NCBI GenBank assembly: GCA_035550595.1
Contig: DASZOV010000001.1
Coordinates: 1-64,000 of the forward strand
Origin: CALFMR01 sp035550595
Lineage (GTDB): Bacteria; Acidobacteriota; Vicinamibacteria; Vicinamibacterales; SCN-69-37
Length of the DNA stretch: 64,000 nucleotides
Direction of reading: 5' to 3'
Part shown: piece by piece, positions 1 to 8,040 of the stretch
How positions within the stretch are numbered: position 1 is the stretch's first letter
Layout of the letters: the number at the start of each line of letters is the position of its first letter
The notes under the pieces: generated by a model
Seen by the model: only the letters and a program-made list of their open reading frames with translations
Told to the model about the DNA's origin: nothing
Databases searched by the model: none
Program-made: the position numbers and the translations under genes

Positions 1-1
1 C

Positions 2-997
2 CACGATCCGTCGTTCCTCGAGCGCAAGCGCGGCGGGCTCGACTGGACGGGCATCAGCCTGCTGGCGCTCGGACTCGGTGCGCTGCAGCTCATGCTCGAA
101 AAGGGCGAGACGAAGGACTGGTTCGACTCGCCGTTCATCGTTACGCTCGCGGTGATCGCGGTAGTCGGGTTGGGATCGATGATTTGGTACGAGCTCCGCA
201 TCGCACGACCGGCCGTCGATCTGCGGCTCGTCGAGAACCGATCGTTCGCGGCGGCGACCGCGGTCGGCGGCATCCTCGGCCTCGGGTTGTATTCGAGCAT
301 CTTCATCCTGCCGCTCTTCCTTCAAACGATCCTCGGCTACACCGCATACGAGTCGGGACTCGCGCTCATGCCGCGCAGCCTCGCTATGGCGGTCGGCATG
401 CCGATCGCCGGACGCTGGTACAACCGCCTCGGGCCGCGACTGATGGTCGTGACCGGCCTCGTCGTCAGCGTCTATTCGTTCTGGGAGTTGTCGCGGATGG
501 CGCCGATGACCGGCTTCTGGGACATCTTCTGGCCGCAGGTGTGGCAGGGGCTCGGTTTCAGCCTGCTGTTCGTCCCACTCAGCACGGCCGCGCTCGCCAC
601 GATCGAGAAGCCGCGCATGACCGCGGCCACGGGACTCTACAACGTCGTGCGACAGGTCGCCGGCAGCATCGGCATCGCGATCGCGGCAACCGAGGTGTCG
701 CGCGGCACGACGAGCAGTTTCTCGACGATCACGACGCACGTCACGCCGTACGACACGCTCGCGCGCCAATGGATTGAGGGCGTGACGGCCGCGATGCAGG
801 AGGCCGGATCGTCAGCCGACGTCGCCGCGCACCAGGCCATCGCGCTGCTCTACGCGTCGATCGCACACCAGGCGGCCGTGATCGCCTACGACCGCGTCAT
901 GTTCTTCATCGCCGTGCTCTTCATCATCGCCCTGCCGCTCGCGCTGCTGCTGCGCAAAGGCACTGACACGGGCGAGAGCACTGTGCTTGCGGAGTGA
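2..997 (+). CDS. MFS drug exporter, DHA2 (14-TMS) family, C-terminal part
   Basis: C-terminal part of a major facilitator superfamily exporter. The reading frame is open back to base 2, so the start lies outside the window; the ATG at 92 is internal. The first visible residues (RRG-like basic loop, LDWTGI, then LALGLGALQ) match the loop into a late helix of DHA2/EmrB proteins. Further on come several hydrophobic helices, with the loop RWYNRLGPR followed by LMVVTGLV, and the TGLYNVVRQVAGSIGIA motif typical of the EmrB/QacA family. In that family such proteins export drugs or amphiphiles by proton antiport in the inner membrane. The substrate cannot be read from the sequence. The gene is convergent with the DoxX-like gene at 1107-1973. 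Confidence 0.9.
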   Translation, partial: HDPSFLERKRGGLDWTGISLLALGLGALQLMLEKGETKDWFDSPFIVTLAVIAVVGLGSMIWYELRIARPAVDLRLVENRSFAAATAVGGILGLGLYSSIFILPLFLQTILGYTAYESGLALMPRSLAMAVGMPIAGRWYNRLGPRLMVVTGLVVSVYSFWELSRMAPMTGFWDIFWPQVWQGLGFSLLFVPLSTAALATIEKPRMTAATGLYNVVRQVAGSIGIAIAATEVSRGTTSSFSTITTHVTPYDTLARQWIEGVTAAMQEAGSSADVAAHQAIALLYASIAHQAAVIAYDRVMFFIAVLFIIALPLALLLRKGTDTGESTVLAE

Positions 998-1002
998 CGC
1001 GA

Positions 1003-1098
1003 CAAAGATGACACCGCGAGCCCCCGAGCGGAGCGAGGGTGGCGAAGCGCCGTGGGCGCGGGGGTGGGGCCCCGCGCCACTGCAAAAAAGATGACTGG
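1003..1098 (+). repeat. Dispersed intergenic repeat, family 1, copy A
   Basis: About 95 bp filling the gap between the convergent MFS and DoxX-like genes. It contains AAGATGACACCGCGAG, CGAGCGGAGCGAGGG, GGCGAAGCGC, a G-rich stretch, GGGGCCCCGCG, then GCACTGCAA-like sequence and a second AAGATGAC. The same blocks occur in 3508-3732 and, inverted, in 63610-63910. No protein-coding signal was seen. Confidence 0.7.
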
Positions 1099-1106
1099 CG
1101 AACAGC

Positions 1107-1973
1107 TCACACTCGCTTCGCCGCCCGCGCCGCGAGCAGCACGGTCCCGACGACGAGCACCGTGTCCCACACGTAGTTCTCCGCTTCCACGCGCGCGCCG
1201 TTGTCCGCGGCCGTCACGACCAGCGGCAGATAGACCACGACGAGCACGACGAGCAACGCGACGCTCAGCCACAACGCGGCCGCCCGTGCGCGGCGCGGCA
1301 CGAACATGAGTACGCCGGCGGCCAACTGAATTGCACCGAAGACGACACCCAGTACCGCGGGCGCCGGGATCCAGTCCGGCGTGAGTTTCTGCAGCGGCAC
1401 GCCGGGCGCGTGCAGCGGGTGCAGGATCTGCAACACACCGAACACGACGCACGCGGCCGCGATGACGACGCGGCCCACGATCATGCGCCAAGAGGCGTTC
1501 GCGCTGCTGCCTCGGCGGCTCATCTCGACGCCTGCCAACGCGAGCGCACCGGCGCCGAATGAAAAGTCGCGCAGCGCCACGGTCCACGTGATGCGGTCGG
1601 CCGCGCGCAGCGCATTGGGCACGTGCATGACAACGACGAAGATGAGGAGCATGAGGGCGAACAGATTGGCCGACAGCCACACCTGCTGTCTCGTCACGAA
1701 GCTCAACGCAGTTGCATACAGCGCGACGCCGACGAAGTAGGCCAGGAACAACCGGCCGGGCATCCACGACGGGATGTCGTCGCGAACGAAGGAGGTCAAG
1801 GTGAAGTGCTCGGCGGCGAATGCCGCCACGGCACCGGCAAACAGCACCGGGCCGAGCACGACGAGCTTTTCGAGTCCGGTCGCCTCTTTCAGATCGCGGC
1901 GCGCGACGATCACGCCAATGACAACGGCGAGCAGCCCGCAACACCAGGGCCAGAAGAGGTACGGGGTTCCCAT
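1107..1973 (-). CDS. DoxX-like integral membrane protein
   Basis: About 288 aa with roughly eight hydrophobic helices; N-terminal half WPWCCGLLAVVIGVIVARR, later DIPSWMPGRLFLAYFVG. The last third contains GVLQILHPLHAPGVPLQ and the helix pattern of DoxX/DoxD-like membrane proteins, but no catalytic motif stands out. The ATG at 1973 is preferred over the GTG at 1979 because a GGGGGAG Shine-Dalgarno sits 7 nt upstream of it. The gene is divergent from a MocR regulator, with about 80 bp between the starts and an inverted repeat in the gap, so control by that regulator is likely. This is inference from arrangement. Function unknown. Confidence 0.75.
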   Translation of the reverse strand: MGTPYLFWPWCCGLLAVVIGVIVARRDLKEATGLEKLVVLGPVLFAGAVAAFAAEHFTLTSFVRDDIPSWMPGRLFLAYFVGVALYATALSFVTRQQVWLSANLFALMLLIFVVVMHVPNALRAADRITWTVALRDFSFGAGALALAGVEMSRRGSSANASWRMIVGRVVIAAACVVFGVLQILHPLHAPGVPLQKLTPDWIPAPAVLGVVFGAIQLAAGVLMFVPRRARAAALWLSVALLVVLVVVYLPLVVTAADNGARVEAENYVWDTVLVVGTVLLAARAAKRV

Positions 1974-2007
1974 GGTCACGCTCCCCCACTGACGTTACGG
2001 TGGGCCT

Positions 2008-2049
2008 GGTTCCATGCCAAGATCCAGAAACGCCAGCTTGGATGGAGCC
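2008..2049. promoter_or_regulatory. Inverted repeat in the MocR/DoxX divergent promoter region
   Basis: GGTTCCATGCCAAG (2008-2021) and CTTGGATGGAGCC (2037-2049) are inverted copies apart from one inserted base, 15 nt apart. They lie just upstream of the chosen start of the MocR-type gene at 2056 and overlap the alternative ATG at 2014. MocR-type regulators commonly bind repeats upstream of divergent targets, so this is a plausible operator. Binding is inferred. Confidence 0.5.
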
Positions 2050-2055
2050 AATCCC

Positions 2056-3513
2056 ATGGTCCTCGATCTCGACGGCCGCGGTCCGCGCTACGCGCAGATC
2101 ACGCGTGCCCTCGTCGCGCTCATCCAGCGCGGCGCGATCGCGCCCGGCAGCCGCGCGCCATCGACGCGCGACCTGGCCGAAACCGTCGGCTGCTCGCGCA
2201 ATGTCGCGCTCCTCGCCTACGAGCAATTGCTCATCGAGGGCTACTTCGTCAGCCGGCCTCGCGCGGGCACGTTCGTCTCGTCAGAGCTGCCGCAGGCGGA
2301 TGCCGTAGTCAGCGCGCGGGCGGACGCCGACAAACGACAGTCGGTGTCGGTGCGGCCCGCGCGCGAAGGACGCCGGCTCGTGCGCGCGGCGACGTGGGCG
2401 ATGGCGCCCGTGCGTCACACGCCGCCATGCGCGATCGACTTCATCTACGGGCTGACCGAACCCGACGATCGGCTCGTCCGGCAGTTCCGCCGTGCATTTG
2501 CGCGGCCGCTCGACGAACGCGCGTTCTCGTACGGACCGGCCGCCGGCGACCTCGATCTCCGGCGTGAGATCGCGAAGCGGCTGCGGACGGCGCGTGGCAT
2601 CTCGCGGCCCGCGGAGGAGATCGTCCTCACGAGCGGCACGCAGCAGGCTCTCGATCTCACGGCACGTCTCCTCGTCTCGCCCGGCGACCGCGTCGTCGTC
2701 GAAACGCCGGGATATGCGGCGGCGGTTGCCGCCTTTCGCGCAGCGGGCACGGTCATCGTCTCGGGGCGCGTCGACGCGCACGGACTGGATCCGGCGAGCT
2801 TGCCTCATGGGCGTCCGGCCACGCGTGTCGTGTACGTCACGCCGTCGCATCAGTTTCCGACGGGCGCCGTCATGACCGCGGCGCGACGCTACGCGCTCAT
2901 CGCGTGGGCGCGGCGGACGGGCGCAATCATCTTCGAGGACGACTACGACGGCGAGTTCCGTTATGCCGGCCGGCCGATTCCGGCACTCGCGAGTCTCGGA
3001 CCGGACGCGGTGATCTACTGCGGCACGCTGGCCAAGTCGCTCTTCCCCGCCTGCCGCATCGGATATCTCGCGCTGCCCGCGCCACTCGCTGACGCGTTCG
3101 CGCGCGCGAAGTGGATCTCGGACCTCGGCAACTCGCGCCTCATCGAGCGCGCGCTCGCGCGCCTGTTCGCGACGCGCGAGTACGACCGCCACATCCGCCG
3201 CGCTCAGCGCCGCTACCGCACACGGCGCGACGCGCTCGTCGGCGCGCTCGAGCGCCACTTCGGACGAAACGTTGCGATTGACGGCAGCAGCGCGGGGCTG
3301 CACCTGTCGGCGCACCTCCTCGCCGTGCCGTCACGGCGTCTCACCGACGTCGTCACCGGCTGCCGCGCGCGCGGCGTGGGCGTCTATCCCTTGACGCACG
3401 GCGACCGGTCACGTGCGCACGCGACGCTGCTCATGGGATACGGACTGGTGGACGTGAATCAGATCGAACGTGGCGTGCGGGTGCTCGCGGACGTGTGCCA
3501 CGCGAAGGGATGA
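2056..3513 (+). CDS. MocR-type regulator (GntR winged helix + class I aminotransferase domain)
   Basis: 485 aa. Residues about 1-70 are a GntR winged helix (YAQITRALVALIQ, PSTRDLAETVG, SRNVALLAYEQL). After a linker, residues about 115-480 form a fold type I aminotransferase domain: SGTQQALDLTARLL, FEDDYDGEFRY, and GTLAKSLFPACRIGYL, which contains the PLP-binding Lys. Length is normal for the family. The start at 2056 is chosen because GGAG lies 8 nt upstream and the protein then begins with the family-typical VLDLDGRGPRY; the upstream ATG at 2014 lies inside an inverted repeat. MocR proteins use PLP or PLP-adducts as effectors, e.g. PdxR in vitamin B6 control. Target inferred: the divergent DoxX-like gene. 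Confidence 0.93.
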   Translation: MVLDLDGRGPRYAQITRALVALIQRGAIAPGSRAPSTRDLAETVGCSRNVALLAYEQLLIEGYFVSRPRAGTFVSSELPQADAVVSARADADKRQSVSVRPAREGRRLVRAATWAMAPVRHTPPCAIDFIYGLTEPDDRLVRQFRRAFARPLDERAFSYGPAAGDLDLRREIAKRLRTARGISRPAEEIVLTSGTQQALDLTARLLVSPGDRVVVETPGYAAAVAAFRAAGTVIVSGRVDAHGLDPASLPHGRPATRVVYVTPSHQFPTGAVMTAARRYALIAWARRTGAIIFEDDYDGEFRYAGRPIPALASLGPDAVIYCGTLAKSLFPACRIGYLALPAPLADAFARAKWISDLGNSRLIERALARLFATREYDRHIRRAQRRYRTRRDALVGALERHFGRNVAIDGSSAGLHLSAHLLAVPSRRLTDVVTGCRARGVGVYPLTHGDRSRAHATLLMGYGLVDVNQIERGVRVLADVCHAKG

Positions 3514-3730
3514 GGGCCTCGCGCGAAGGCGCGAAGATCGCGAAGGACGAAGACCAAGAGAGGCGACAGAGGACAGGGACGGCCCGACGGTGCCGAAGCG
3601 ATCAAGAAAAGTCCGCGAAGCCCGCGACGGAGGAACGGCGCTGAGCGGGCGAGCGGGGGGCCCGTGAGCAGGCAAGAAAAAATGGCCTCGCGCCACTGCA
3701 ATGTGAAGATGACACCGAGCGGAGCGAGGC
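3514..3730 (+). repeat. Dispersed intergenic repeat, family 1, copy B
   Basis: About 217 bp between the MocR gene and the convergent tRNA-Ser. It opens with short reiterations of CGCGAAG/GCGAAGATCGCGAAGGAC and continues with GCCGAAGCGATCAAG, GTCCGCGAAGCCCGCGAC, GGCGCTGAGCGGGCGAGCGG, a GGGCCC block, ATGGCC, GCCACTGCAA and AAGATGACACCGAGCGG. The order and sequence match the reverse strand of 63610-63910 with small indels. No convincing gene is present in it. Confidence 0.8.
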
Positions 3731-3824
3731 TGGCGGTGAGGCAGGGATTCGAACCCTGGGTAGAGCTTTTAGGCCCTACAACGGTTTAGCAAACCGCCGC
3801 CTTCAGCCTCTCGGCCACCTCACC
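3731..3824 (-). tRNA. tRNA-Ser (anticodon GCT)
   Basis: Reads on the minus strand from GGTGAGG (5' acceptor) to CCTCACC plus G and an encoded CCA at 3731. The D-arm GGCCGAGAGGC, the anticodon loop TTTGCTAAA (anticodon at 3788-3790), the long variable arm typical of serine tRNAs and the T-loop GGTTCGAATCC are all visible. The acceptor stem pairs over seven bases. It decodes AGC/AGU codons. It is convergent with the MocR gene. Confidence 0.97.
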
Positions 3825-3825
3825 G

Positions 3826-4076
3826 TGTCGAAATTGCTAAGGATTTGAGGGTTTCGCCGCTACGGTTGAGCTGCCCTCGGCCGACTGTGCCCAAAACTGT
3901 GCCCTAAGTCGGCCCACGACGCCTCTCCCCGCTGGCAGTCGCGAACCACCATTATAGCGAGCATTGCGCCGACAGGTACGCGCGCTGAGCGCCGTCAAGC
4001 GTCACTGACGTTCCGAGGCATCGGCCACGGGTGGGCGAGAGCCATCAAGACGACATTGGTGCCCCCTAGGCCTCGG
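3826..4076 (-). other. Leader region of tRNA-Ser with a -10-like box and a 9-bp direct repeat
   Basis: No gene is seen. On the minus strand a TATAAT box (around 3952) lies about 120 nt upstream of the tRNA, with no clear -35 at the correct spacing. Closer to the tRNA, GGGCACAGT occurs twice (TAGGGCACAGTTTTGGGCACAGT, about 3882-3905). The short open frame there, reading ...AQFWAQSAEG..., resembles the C-terminal tails of some tyrosine recombinases, so it could be an integration scar. The evidence is thin. Confidence 0.3.
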
Positions 4077-4496
4077 TCAGGAGGACGGCGTCAGCACCAG
4101 TTGAGAGTCGGCCGCGCCGCCGTGGCAGCTCACGTCGACGCTGACGTAGGTGTTCCCGGCCGATGTGCTGTCGGTCATGCTCAACTTCGCCGGGACATCG
4201 GAGTTGGTGAAGTTGTTCGAGACCCCGCCGGCCTGCGTCTTGATGGAGACGTGCTTGCAGGAGAACGACACCGCGCCGGTGGCCAGCGTCACCGAATGGG
4301 TGCCGGCGGGCAACGCGACGGTCTTGATGACGTCTTGATTGGCAGGGATTCGGATCGTGATGGCAGCGGCGGCCGACGCCGCGGCGGGGGCGCCGGCGGC
4401 GGTCGTGGTCACCCCCTGGTCGCTGGGCTTCTTCGAGCACCCTGTGGCTGTCAGCGCCACAAGTCCGACAACCGCCAACATGGTCGTGCAGTTCAT
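4077..4496 (-). CDS. Small putative lipoprotein, function unknown
   Basis: About 139 aa. It starts MNCTTMLAVVGLVAL with a lipobox-like TATGC (Cys about 20), followed by an Ala/Pro-rich linker and a beta-rich domain of about 95 residues with two Cys (FSCKH, VSCHGG) that could form a disulfide. The start is placed at 4496 because AAGGGAGAG sits just upstream of the ATGATG pair; 4499 and 4511 are possible. It lies about 25 bp downstream of the exported-protein gene at 4522-5040, so they probably form an operon. The pattern VALPAGTHSVTL suggests a carbohydrate-binding or adhesion-like beta fold, which is only a guess. No family recognised. Confidence 0.65.
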   Translation of the reverse strand: MNCTTMLAVVGLVALTATGCSKKPSDQGVTTTAAGAPAAASAAAAITIRIPANQDVIKTVALPAGTHSVTLATGAVSFSCKHVSIKTQAGGVSNNFTNSDVPAKLSMTDSTSAGNTYVSVDVSCHGGAADSQLVLTPSS

Positions 4497-4521
4497 CATC
4501 TCTCCCTTCATTCCTGCGGGA

Positions 4522-5040
4522 CTACATCGCCGCAAAGGCGGCGTTGCAGAGGTTGCCCGCAACCTGCTTCCAGTCGCCCTTGATGTCGCTGTCGTCGAGG
4601 GCCACGCGCACTTCGCAGGCTGCGCCGCCCTTGACGACATCGACCCAACGCATCCCCATCGCCCCTTGCACCGTGTAGCGGGCCCTGTCGCCGAACCCGA
4701 CGAGCGGTGCGTAGTGGTTGTCTTGCGGGTTGAAATCGAAAGTGCCCGATGTCGCGTCGTGGAGACCGACCGTGATCTGGTCGGCATTCCCGTCGCTATT
4801 CGCTCGGAAATCGCATTCAACATAGGGCGTTTCGCCGAGGTGAAGCTCATCGGTCGAATCGCTGCTGCTGTGCAGGCTGAGCTTCGGCGCGATGACGGCC
4901 TGAACCTGGGGCTGCATCGCCTGGCAGAAGGCCGCTCCATTGATCGGGCGCGTCTGCGATGGCGCCGCCCCGTTCGCACCCGCCGCCGGCTGGGAACAGA
5001 CGGCCAAAGCCGCCACCAGGATCAAACAAGCAAATCTCAT
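4522..5040 (-). CDS. Exported protein of unknown function
   Basis: 172 aa with a signal peptide (MRFACLILVAALAVCSQPAAGA). The mature part of about 150 residues contains Cys at FCQAM, VECDF, CEVRV and LCNAAF: four, so two disulfides are possible. The end KQVAGNLCNAAF is amphipathic. The mature domain has the look of small periplasmic sensor or binding proteins, but no named family was recognised. It is the first gene of a probable two-gene unit with the lipoprotein at 4077-4496 and diverges from the pseudogene at 5158-5398. Confidence 0.7.
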   Translation of the reverse strand: MRFACLILVAALAVCSQPAAGANGAAPSQTRPINGAAFCQAMQPQVQAVIAPKLSLHSSSDSTDELHLGETPYVECDFRANSDGNADQITVGLHDATSGTFDFNPQDNHYAPLVGFGDRARYTVQGAMGMRWVDVVKGGAACEVRVALDDSDIKGDWKQVAGNLCNAAFAAM

Positions 5041-5157
5041 CGCTAGTCTCCCGTGGATGCGATCTCGCGCCGCTGCCGCTGCCGTCGGGAGAGATAGTAA
5101 TACTCTTCGCGATGGGATTGTCGTAGTGTGGCAATACCATCACAACGCCGGTGCATC

Positions 5158-5398
5158 GTGTCGTGGATAGCCGTCGTGATACTCACGCTCGCGGGGTGTT
5201 CCGGCTGGACCGGCCCGCAGGACGAGTCAGGGCCACTGCCCCTGTCGAGCGCAGACAAGCCGATCCATCGTCTCGTCGACAAACAATCCTCGTTTTGAGC
5301 GCATCTTGACCAAGGTCCTGTGGGACGAGGGCAAGGGTCCTGTGCTGGTCTCAGAACGTGTCAAGCCGCTGATCTACGCGGTTCCGTTCGTCGAGTAG
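5158..5398 (+). pseudogene. Frameshifted, truncated paralogue of the lipoprotein gene at 19021
   Basis: A GTG at 5158 opens a short lipoprotein signal (WIAVVILTLAGCS), then SGPLPLSSADKPIHRLVDKQSSF and a TGA. Shifting frame at the TTTTGAGCG run continues the same protein as FERILTKVLWDEGKG, then SERVKPLIYAVPFVE and a TAG at 5396-5398. The intact gene at 19021-19743 has GPLPLSSPTVPIVR, KSTFETTFRTVYWKEGKD, ERITPLVAAFP in the same order. The copy therefore carries one frameshift and lacks the C-terminal two-thirds. The rest of the 5041-5412 gap shows only the promoter region of the divergent gene. Confidence 0.75.
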
Positions 5399-5412
5399 TC
5401 GGTAATCACGTC

Positions 5413-7866
5413 TTATCTGAACGCGCGCGTCTTCGGTGCGCCGGCCCGCGCGGCCGCCGCTTCGCTCATCGCCGCGCGCACCAGCGGCGCGTCTCGATCC
5501 GCATCCGCCCACAGGCCTCGAAGCGTCTCGTACGCCCGCCGGCTCTCGTCCCATTTGCCCATCGCCGCGTTGGCGCGCGCGAGGCCGAGATAGCTCATCG
5601 CGTACAGCGGCGACAGCGGATCGACGCCGACGTGATCGATCAACTGCTGAAAATCGACGGCCGCGCGATCGGGCGCATGCGCCGCCATGTAGGCGAGACC
5701 GCACAGATACGGCAGGTTGAGCGATCCTTGCTGGCCGAACGCGTAGGGCTCGCCCGCCGCCGTCGCGCGCGTCACGTCCGCGGCCGACGCGGGCTTCTGC
5801 GCCAGCTCGGCGCAGCGCACGTACGGCCCGTACATACCGAGGGCGTACGTCGACAGCGGATACAGCCGGTTCATGGTGGCCAGCGATTGGTCCGCCGCCT
5901 CCATCCGGCCGGCGCGCGCGGCGACAATGCCGACCGAGCCGAGGATGATCTCGTTGCGCCCGTCTGCCGCGGCGGCGTTCGCGTCCGTCTGGGCGTCACC
6001 GAATCGTCCGGCAAGCGAATTGACCACGGCGCTGTACGCGAGCGTATTGCCCGCGCCCTCGGCGTTGCCGCCATCGCGCACGATGCGCGCCACCTGGCGG
6101 AAGAGGCGCGTCATCTCGGCGAACCGTCCGTGCAACCCCGCGTCTTCCGCTTCGACGTACAACACGCCCGAATCGGACGGATGCTGCGCGGCCCACGCCA
6201 CCTCGCGCTCTGCGGCGGCCTCGTCGCCCGCGTGGCGAGCGAGCACGTACAGCACGAGGTGCGCCGAGGAGTCGTCGGGCGTGCGCGCGAGGATGCGCCG
6301 GGCCTGGTCGAGGCATTCGGCGAGCTTGTTCAACGCGCAGTCGGCGGTCATGAGATTCACCCGCGGAAACAACTGCGTGTCGTCGAGCGCCAGCGCACGC
6401 GCCGCGGCGGGCGCCGCGACGTCGTAGCGGCCGATCAGATCCGCGTCGTTCGCGAGGCCGTTGAACGGCTGCCATTCGTCCGGATACACGCTGGTCCAGA
6501 GCCGGTAGTTCTCGATCGCCTTCTCCATCTCGCGCGTGACGATGTCGAAGTAGCGGCCGGTGATGAGGAGCCGCTCAGGCTCGGTCACGCGGTCGCGCAG
6601 ATCGAAGGCCTTGATGAAATACGGCGTCCCTTTGGCCTCGTCCCCGACGTTGGAGTACGCGGAGCCGAGCTGCGCGTAGGCGAGCGCGAACTGCGGGTCG
6701 AGCGCGACGGCCGTCTCGAGCGCGGGAATCGCGTGCGCGTTGTCGTCGCGAAGACGCAGGTCCATGCCGAGATTGAACGCGCGCAGCGCCTCGAGCGAAT
6801 TCGTGGTCGCCACCGGCAGCGATACGTCGTAGGCCTGCAACGACTCGCGCGACTCGCCGAGCGCCGCTCGCACGTGCTCGATCTCGCGGCCGAGCGCCGC
6901 CAGTGCGTCGTCTTTCCGGGTGAACGTCTCCGTCTCGCGCGCGATCACGCCGCCATCCCCGCATCGCGTGGCCTGGACGACCAGCGTGTAGGTGTCGGCG
7001 GCGAGGGCGATGTCACCATCGACGAGCACGCGGCTCTGCGTGTGCGTGCAGACGTCGCGCGCCAGCGGCGCCGTGAGCGCATCGTCCGGCGCGCGGCCCA
7101 ACGTCTGGAGCGCGTCGGCAATCGTGGCATCAGCCATCACCGACAGGAACGGCGACTGACGCAGCGTCACGGCCGCGGCGCGGCGTAGTGAACCGGCGAA
7201 CACCTGATCGCCTGTGTGGTTGTCGAACTCGGCGACGACGACCGATACACGCGGTCGAGTGGAATCGTGGCGCGCACCGGAGCGGCGCGAGATGAAACCG
7301 AACACGAGCACGAGGGTGAGGACGAGGCAGGACGACCCAATCAGCACGCCCGACCACCGTGACACGAAGCCTGTCGACCTCGGGCGTGTGATTGGCTCGG
7401 TCCCCAATACCTGCGGAGACGTGACGTGCGGCGCCGTTGGCGCGACAGCCTGCGCCGATGCTCCGGGCGCCGCAACGTCCGCCGTCGACGACACCGGCGC
7501 CGAAGCCGGGGCGACGGCGGTCTGAAGACTTGCGCTCTCAACCGCCACTGGCGCGATGAAGCGGTACCCGCGCCTGGGCACGGTCTCCACGAATCGGGGA
7601 TTCCCCGCATCGTCGCCGAGCGCGGCTCGGACCTTGGTCAGCGCGACGCCCAGGCTCTTGTCGAACGCGACGAACGTGTCGCGCGGCCAGAGGCGGTCGC
7701 GCAGTTCGTCGCGCGTGACGATCTCGCCGTGCCGCTCGAGCAGCGCGACGAGTACCTGGAACGGCTGATCTTGGAGACGCACGGGCTCGCCCTGACGAAG
7801 GAGGCGACCGTTTTGCGGGTCCGCTTCGAACAGCCCGAAGCGGTATCGAGTCCGATCGACAGCCAT
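5413..7866 (-). CDS. Winged-helix/TPR transcriptional regulator with TM segment (CadC-like)
   Basis: 817 aa from the ATG at 7866; an upstream ATG at 7914 is less likely because family members start RYRFGLFEAD-like. Residues about 1-100 form an OmpR/PhoB-type winged helix (RLQDQPFQVLVALL, ELRDRLWPRDTFV, PRFVETVPRRGYRF). After a Pro/Ala linker there is one TM helix (VLIGSSCLVLTLVLVFGFI), then a FlgO/TolB-like domain (VVVAEFDNHTGD) and about ten TPR-like repeats to the C-terminus. This architecture is abundant in Acidobacteriota, where an extracytoplasmic TPR part is thought to sense partners and the winged helix acts on DNA from the membrane. It diverges from the VWA locus at 8041, so that locus is the likely target (inference). 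An AT-rich stretch at 7940-8010 lies between them. Confidence 0.9.
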   Translation of the reverse strand: MAVDRTRYRFGLFEADPQNGRLLRQGEPVRLQDQPFQVLVALLERHGEIVTRDELRDRLWPRDTFVAFDKSLGVALTKVRAALGDDAGNPRFVETVPRRGYRFIAPVAVESASLQTAVAPASAPVSSTADVAAPGASAQAVAPTAPHVTSPQVLGTEPITRPRSTGFVSRWSGVLIGSSCLVLTLVLVFGFISRRSGARHDSTRPRVSVVVAEFDNHTGDQVFAGSLRRAAAVTLRQSPFLSVMADATIADALQTLGRAPDDALTAPLARDVCTHTQSRVLVDGDIALAADTYTLVVQATRCGDGGVIARETETFTRKDDALAALGREIEHVRAALGESRESLQAYDVSLPVATTNSLEALRAFNLGMDLRLRDDNAHAIPALETAVALDPQFALAYAQLGSAYSNVGDEAKGTPYFIKAFDLRDRVTEPERLLITGRYFDIVTREMEKAIENYRLWTSVYPDEWQPFNGLANDADLIGRYDVAAPAAARALALDDTQLFPRVNLMTADCALNKLAECLDQARRILARTPDDSSAHLVLYVLARHAGDEAAAEREVAWAAQHPSDSGVLYVEAEDAGLHGRFAEMTRLFRQVARIVRDGGNAEGAGNTLAYSAVVNSLAGRFGDAQTDANAAAADGRNEIILGSVGIVAARAGRMEAADQSLATMNRLYPLSTYALGMYGPYVRCAELAQKPASAADVTRATAAGEPYAFGQQGSLNLPYLCGLAYMAAHAPDRAAVDFQQLIDHVGVDPLSPLYAMSYLGLARANAAMGKWDESRRAYETLRGLWADADRDAPLVRAAMSEAAAARAGAPKTRAFR

Positions 7867-8040
7867 CGTGGGAACCAGCGACTCGCGCTCAGCGTAGCAC
7901 ACGGCGCCGATCACCTTGCGACGCGTTACGCAGACCTACAAGTCCAAATGAATCAATAAGTTGTCGGTTAGCATGCGGTTGATCGGCGTTTAGTTTGACG
8001 GGCGCTGCCGGCACGTGGAGAGTGTGCGGGAGGCAGAGCT

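Noticed and set aside
5320..7188. 622-aa open frame on the plus strand
   Set aside because: It is antisense to the winged-helix/TPR gene, Arg-rich and without any recognisable domain; a product of high GC.
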